A stretch of 64,000 nt of DNA, taken from NCBI GenBank assembly GCA_963969495.1, contig OZ018321.1, positions 131,782,293 through 131,846,292 on the forward strand, given 5' to 3'. The notes beneath the pieces were generated by a model. It had not been told where the DNA came from. It was given only the letters and a program-made list of their open reading frames with translations, and did not search any database. Below, in pieces: positions 60,624 through 64,000 of the stretch (its first letter is position 1; each line of letters opens with the position of its first letter). This DNA comes from Ceratothoa steindachneri (taxonomy: Eukaryota; Arthropoda; Malacostraca; Isopoda; Cymothoidae). Made by a program: the position numbers and the translations under genes.

Positions 60624-60992
60624 TTAAAATTTGCGGATGTCGAGCATGCTAATAAATATTTCTTTTTTGAACAAGTGAAGGTTTAGGTCCATTAAATGAC
60701 TCGGTTCAGCATCGGAAACGGTCACGGGATTTAATTCACTAAAATCTACATACAAGCGGTAAGAGTTACTTGGTTTCCGTACCAGAACTATTGGGGAACA
60801 AGAATTTGTCGTGGGGGGTTCAAGGATATGGGAGTTGAACGGACTGTTAACCTCAGCGTTAGAAGCCTTTCTTGGATTAATTGCAAGGGCGGAAGATCTC
60901 GAACGAACAGATTTCGATATTGTTGGTCCCTTCTGAAGGAGGGTTGGTTTAACACGCCCTTGCTCTCGTGATAACGGGCTGAGCCACAGCAT
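60624..60992 (-). pseudogene. Gypsy copy 2, start of RT
   Basis: Reads CSPIVLVRKPSNSYRLYVDF, SELNPVTVSDAEPSHLMDLN and ISMLDIRKF, the first fingers motifs of a Ty3/gypsy RT, then breaks off near 60640. The catalytic box and everything after are missing. It follows protease after a short unaligned stretch, with no integrase between. Confidence 0.85.
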
Positions 60993-61079
60993 TAGCCGAG
61001 ACTTGGGGGCACTGCCTTACCAAAACGCAACAGAATTGGAAAAGGGCTGGCACAACTTCAGCCCATCCGGAAAAGTACT

Positions 61080-61270
61080 GACACTTGAGTTGACAGTTTA
61101 CAATGGGAATGCGGTTTGCGCGTCCCAAGTAGTCACGGACTACAGCAAACCTTTTGTGGTCAGGAACCACTGGGGAAAGAAGCTCATTCGATACCCTGAT
61201 ACATGTGCACCCGGTATCACGGACGAGGGTGGAGACTCGGTACCCATTAACGCTTCCGTTTTCAAACTTA
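61080..61270 (-). pseudogene. Gypsy copy 2, aspartic protease
   Basis: Reads STLVRDTGCTCIRVSNELL with the DTG active site intact at 61210-61218, then FAVVRDYLGRANRIPIVNCQ and FSGWAEVVPAL. This shows what the mutated copy at 11390-11600 once was. It is followed by VAQPVITRAR, a phrase also seen after the copy 1 protease (QPVTTRSR), where copy 1 then enters integrase. Confidence 0.75.
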
Positions 61271-62410
61271 ATGTTTCCTGGAGAATTCTTGTCGAAGAGG
61301 AAATTTACATGGTGCCCTGGGGCACTGGGATACGAGATTAGATCTGGGGATTCTGGTTGCGATGGAGAAAAGCGGGAGCAGCATTCGCCTGGTAGACTTG
61401 TTGAATGGTATTACCACGCAGTTGTGAATTTGGGGGTCAATTTGGGCGTTGTGGCCTTCGACACCGCACGCAAAGCATATGATTTGCCTACAGGGAAAAG
61501 TTGACGCCGGGGAATTATTTATTAGGGGCTTGGCTTCACGGAGTTCTATTGTAGGGAAACTTCTGGGCTTAAAGGGGCCCATAATCTTGGCAAATTCTGG
61601 GGAGTTCTTCGGAGGAAACCGCGAGTTATTAAATTTATTCTTGAGGGATGAAGGGGGAGGCTTTTTATTTTCCTTAAGGTATAAGTTGTGGCTTGCCGCA
61701 TAGATATCTGACTCTTCTATGCAGTCTTTGAAGGAGTTGCACCGACGATCCTTCACAAAGGAGCGGATCTCTGGTGTTAGCGATGCCAGCAACTGATCGC
61801 GTAGAACAAAATCTACCAGGGACTCATAATCGTGGGGGACTTTCGATGCATCTAACAAAAAATTAAAAGTACGGGAAAGAGTATATCCAAAATGACGGAA
61901 GGTCATATTTGGTTGGATACGGGCGTGGCGAAATTTGGTTCAGGAGAAGTCAGGCGAGAAGTTCGGATTTAAGGGTGGAGTAATCTACCGTAACCTCAGA
62001 GGACAGCGATACGACTAGGTCTCAGAGCGGTGAGCTTAGGTGGGGAAGAAGCTTAGCTACACCGTCCGTCTCTATGTCCCAATAATTAAATTCAAATTTT
62101 TTTTAATGTGAGTGAGAAAAGATCCGAAGTCCTCTCCTTCTTTGAACGTGGGGAGTTTAACGTAGGCTGACTGAAGGGTTTCTACTGAAATAGGTTCGAG
62201 CTCATCACGATTCGATTCCAGTTCATATTAGCGAATTCTCTCACGTTCTTTGCTCTCTCTAATTTCTCTTTGTTCACGTTCGGCTCTTTCTCTAATCTCT
62301 TTTTGTTCAGCTCTCTCTTTTCTCTCTTCTTTGTGTACATAAGTGACAAGGTCTTTGGCACTTAAACCGAGAGATTCTCTCTGGAGTTTAAATCTCTCGA
62401 AAGAAGACAT
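61271..62410 (-). pseudogene. Gypsy copy 2, gag polyprotein
   Basis: Start MSSFERFKLQRESLGLSAKD at 62410, then a Glu/Arg-rich, probably coiled segment to a stop at 62228. After a broken middle, an open frame of 212 codons (61906-61268) reads MTFRHFGYTLSRTFNFLLDA and LVDFVLRDQLLASLTPEIR, capsid-like helices, then a Pro/Asn-rich spacer and CFACGVEGHNAQ (about 61480-61450), a zinc knuckle missing its last Cys. Homologous by eye to gag of copy 1. Confidence 0.75.
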
Positions 62411-63110
62411 TTTGTTCGTAACACGGGGAATACGTTGTTCGAAAGAAAAGGGTTTTAATGGGCCTTCAGCTTGGGTCGGATGAGGCTTGGCTCACAAATT
62501 ACTTGACACACGGAGGAATATGCTTGTTTAAACGCGGAAGTTTGGCTATCCAAATACTAACACTAATATAATATACGATTAAACAAAAATATAAAAATAA
62601 AATAAAATGATGGAGTCTTATTCAGATTAGAAGAACTGGGACTGTAATAATCCATGGGGGATTAAAGTGACCGTGGGGAAGTTTTGTCGCCTAACAAAAT
62701 TTTCCTATTAAAGGTTATCGATCCAAACACATAGAAAGCGTAAGCAAAAAATAAATATGGCAGGGTTGTTTCTTGTTTCGTTTTGTCTTTGCAACTCAAA
62801 CGGTACTGAATACCCCGAAAGCACCCACGTATATATAAATATATCGTCTGGCCATTCCACGGTATATACTTATATACACTTTAGTCTAGTATAAAATCTG
62901 TTGATCAGGTGTGTCAGGGTCTTTAAATGTTCATTGGAGAGATTTTCTAAAGGCAACCCTTTAACTTTATTGTAATTTTCAAAGCTGAGTACCGTTTGAG
63001 TTGCAAAGACAAAAGATTAAGAATATCACAGCATTTGCTTCACTTTGGCATGTTGAGTATTATTTTTTAAAGAGTACAGGACACTATGACCACTCTATAA
63101 TGTCTGGCAA
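62411..63110. other. Leader and flank of gypsy copy 2
   Basis: No coding sequence. Holds the right 43-bp inverted repeat (62818-62860) and both arms of the 27-bp inverted repeat (62781-62807, 62988-63014). A clear LTR boundary could not be set. Confidence 0.5.
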
Positions 63111-63159
63111 AAATTTACCATTTTATCGCTAATATACGTCTCAATCAAATTAAATAATT

Positions 63160-63215
<56 letters not shown>

Positions 63216-63283
63216 AATTATTTAATTTTCTTTCGAGTTACATATTTAATTGAGACGTATATTAGCGATAAAATGGTAAATTT
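63111..63283. repeat. Palindrome with 35-bp arms around (TA)n
   Basis: Arms 63111-63145 and 63249-63283 are exact reverse complements (left arm starts AAATTTACCATTTTATCGCT). An inner imperfect pair (AAATTAAATAATTTTATAAT side) continues to a (TA)n core at 63164-63211. An extra 18 bases sit on the right side (63231-63248). No coding sequence. Confidence 0.9.
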
Positions 63284-63494
63284 GAAATAGTGACAGGTAC
63301 CAGTGCTACTATATTTTACTATATAATTATTAGGAGTAAAGATGTCGCTTTTAGCCCATCTACGTAGATTCTGGATAATCTATTTGTACGTATTTCAGGA
63401 TAGCAATTAAACTTTTCATATTATTGAAATTTTCAGAAACCAATTAGGATAAACAATATATTCCCACAGACAAATGGGTTAGATTGTAATATTT

Positions 63495-63661
63495 AAGCGT
63501 CACTGAAGGACAATAACCTGTATCATTGACTCTCTATGTCAAAATTGGAGAACAATAGATTTTTCTCTATGATTTACTCTATGTAAAAATGAAAAAACAA
63601 TAGATTTTGTTGTCTCATTTACTCTCTTAGTCAAAATTAGAGAACAAGAGATTCTGTTATA
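63495..63661. repeat. About 46-bp tandem repeat, 3-4 units
   Basis: Units contain TCAAAATTGGAGAACAATAGATT, then a TT(C/G)T run and ATTTACTCT. Starts near 63538, 63583 and 63630, with a decayed unit before. Confidence 0.7.
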
Positions 63662-63802
63662 GTATAGTGCACGCACTATAGAAATAGAGGATGGCTTCTA
63701 ATTCTTTGTCATCTTGCGAGCAAAAGAATATAATGGGTCTTTTTTGTGTCGTTGAATTAGACAGAAGAACCTGGATTTTTGTTTTGTTTTTTTCATATTT
63801 CA

Positions 63803-63931
63803 ATTCTGTAAAATCTCTGTTGGTTCGTAATTCGATAAAATATTTTTGGTTCGTAATTCTATAAAATCTTTTTAGTTCGTAATTCTATAAAATCTTTTTG
63901 GTTCGTAATTCTATAAAATATTTTGGGTTCG
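63803..63931. repeat. 26-bp tandem repeat, about five units
   Basis: Units of the form AATTCTATAAAATCTTTTTGG + TTCGT, well conserved. Ends fade into unrelated AT-rich sequence up to the window edge. Confidence 0.85.
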
Positions 63932-64000
63932 TAATTGTGTAATTCCAGGAAATCTGTGCTTAAATTATTATATCCTCACATTTAGGGTTTCAATTCTATC

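Larger units (their letters stand above)
59029..62860. repeat. Perfect 43-bp inverted repeats flanking gypsy copy 2
   Basis: 59029-59071 and 62818-62860 are exact reverse complements (starting GTGGAATGGCCAGACGATAT in the plus direction at the left). LTRs should be direct repeats, so this arrangement implies an inversion or a second, opposite copy. The 27-bp piece continuing the right-hand repeat (62781-62807) is itself repeated inverted at 62988-63014, also exactly. Confidence 0.9.

Overview
This is repeat-rich animal nuclear DNA. It is AT-rich, contains no operons, rRNA or tRNA that I could find, and holds no host gene I can name. Nearly all recognisable coding sequence comes from transposable elements, most of them broken: Tc1-like and mariner DNA transposons, a hAT element, CR1/Jockey-type LINEs, a Penelope-like element, two Ty3/gypsy-type copies and a multicopy invertebrate ORF family whose superfamily I cannot name. 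The mix, and the resemblance of the Tc1-like proteins to families I know from crustaceans, suggests an arthropod, perhaps a parasitic copepod. That host call is inference.

Layout. 1-5.7 kb: a dispersed repeat, two Tc1-type transposase relics and a LINE tail. 5.7-15.5 kb: three different adjacent minisatellites (about 57, 31 and 43 bp). The 31-bp array is split by a complete LTR retrotransposon (7472-14504) with paired LTRs, TG..CA ends, a purine tract and a near-matching 5-bp target duplication. Its pol order is protease, integrase, reverse transcriptase, RNase H, which is unusual for a gypsy-type element. 16-19 kb: two divergently arranged Tc1 relics. 20.2-22.8 kb: a large 39-bp minisatellite. 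24-28.3 kb: a LINE endonuclease relic, then a CR1-like LINE inserted in a Tc1 transposase.

29.8-39 kb: two copies of the unnamed ORF family. The first has an apparent intron occupied by a short mariner. A Tc1 relic and the second copy of the dispersed repeat lie between them. 41.2-42.3 kb: a 1.15-kb element with terminal inverted repeats and TTA duplications (Harbinger-like). 46.3-47.3 and 57.2-58.1 kb: two more short mariners with what looks like the same internal deletion. 48.4-51.4 kb: a structurally complete hAT element with an exact 8-bp target duplication and a dead transposase. 51.5-52.9 kb: a hairpin between two (TA)n tracts, next to a Penelope-like GIY-YIG endonuclease. 55.9-57.1 kb: a degraded LINE RT. 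59-63.3 kb: a second gypsy-type copy (gag, protease, start of RT) bounded by perfect inverted repeats, then a perfect 35-bp-arm palindrome around (TA)n and two short tandem arrays.

The regions do not form a working pathway. They record nested insertion. All domain calls rest on reading translations by eye, and no database search was possible.
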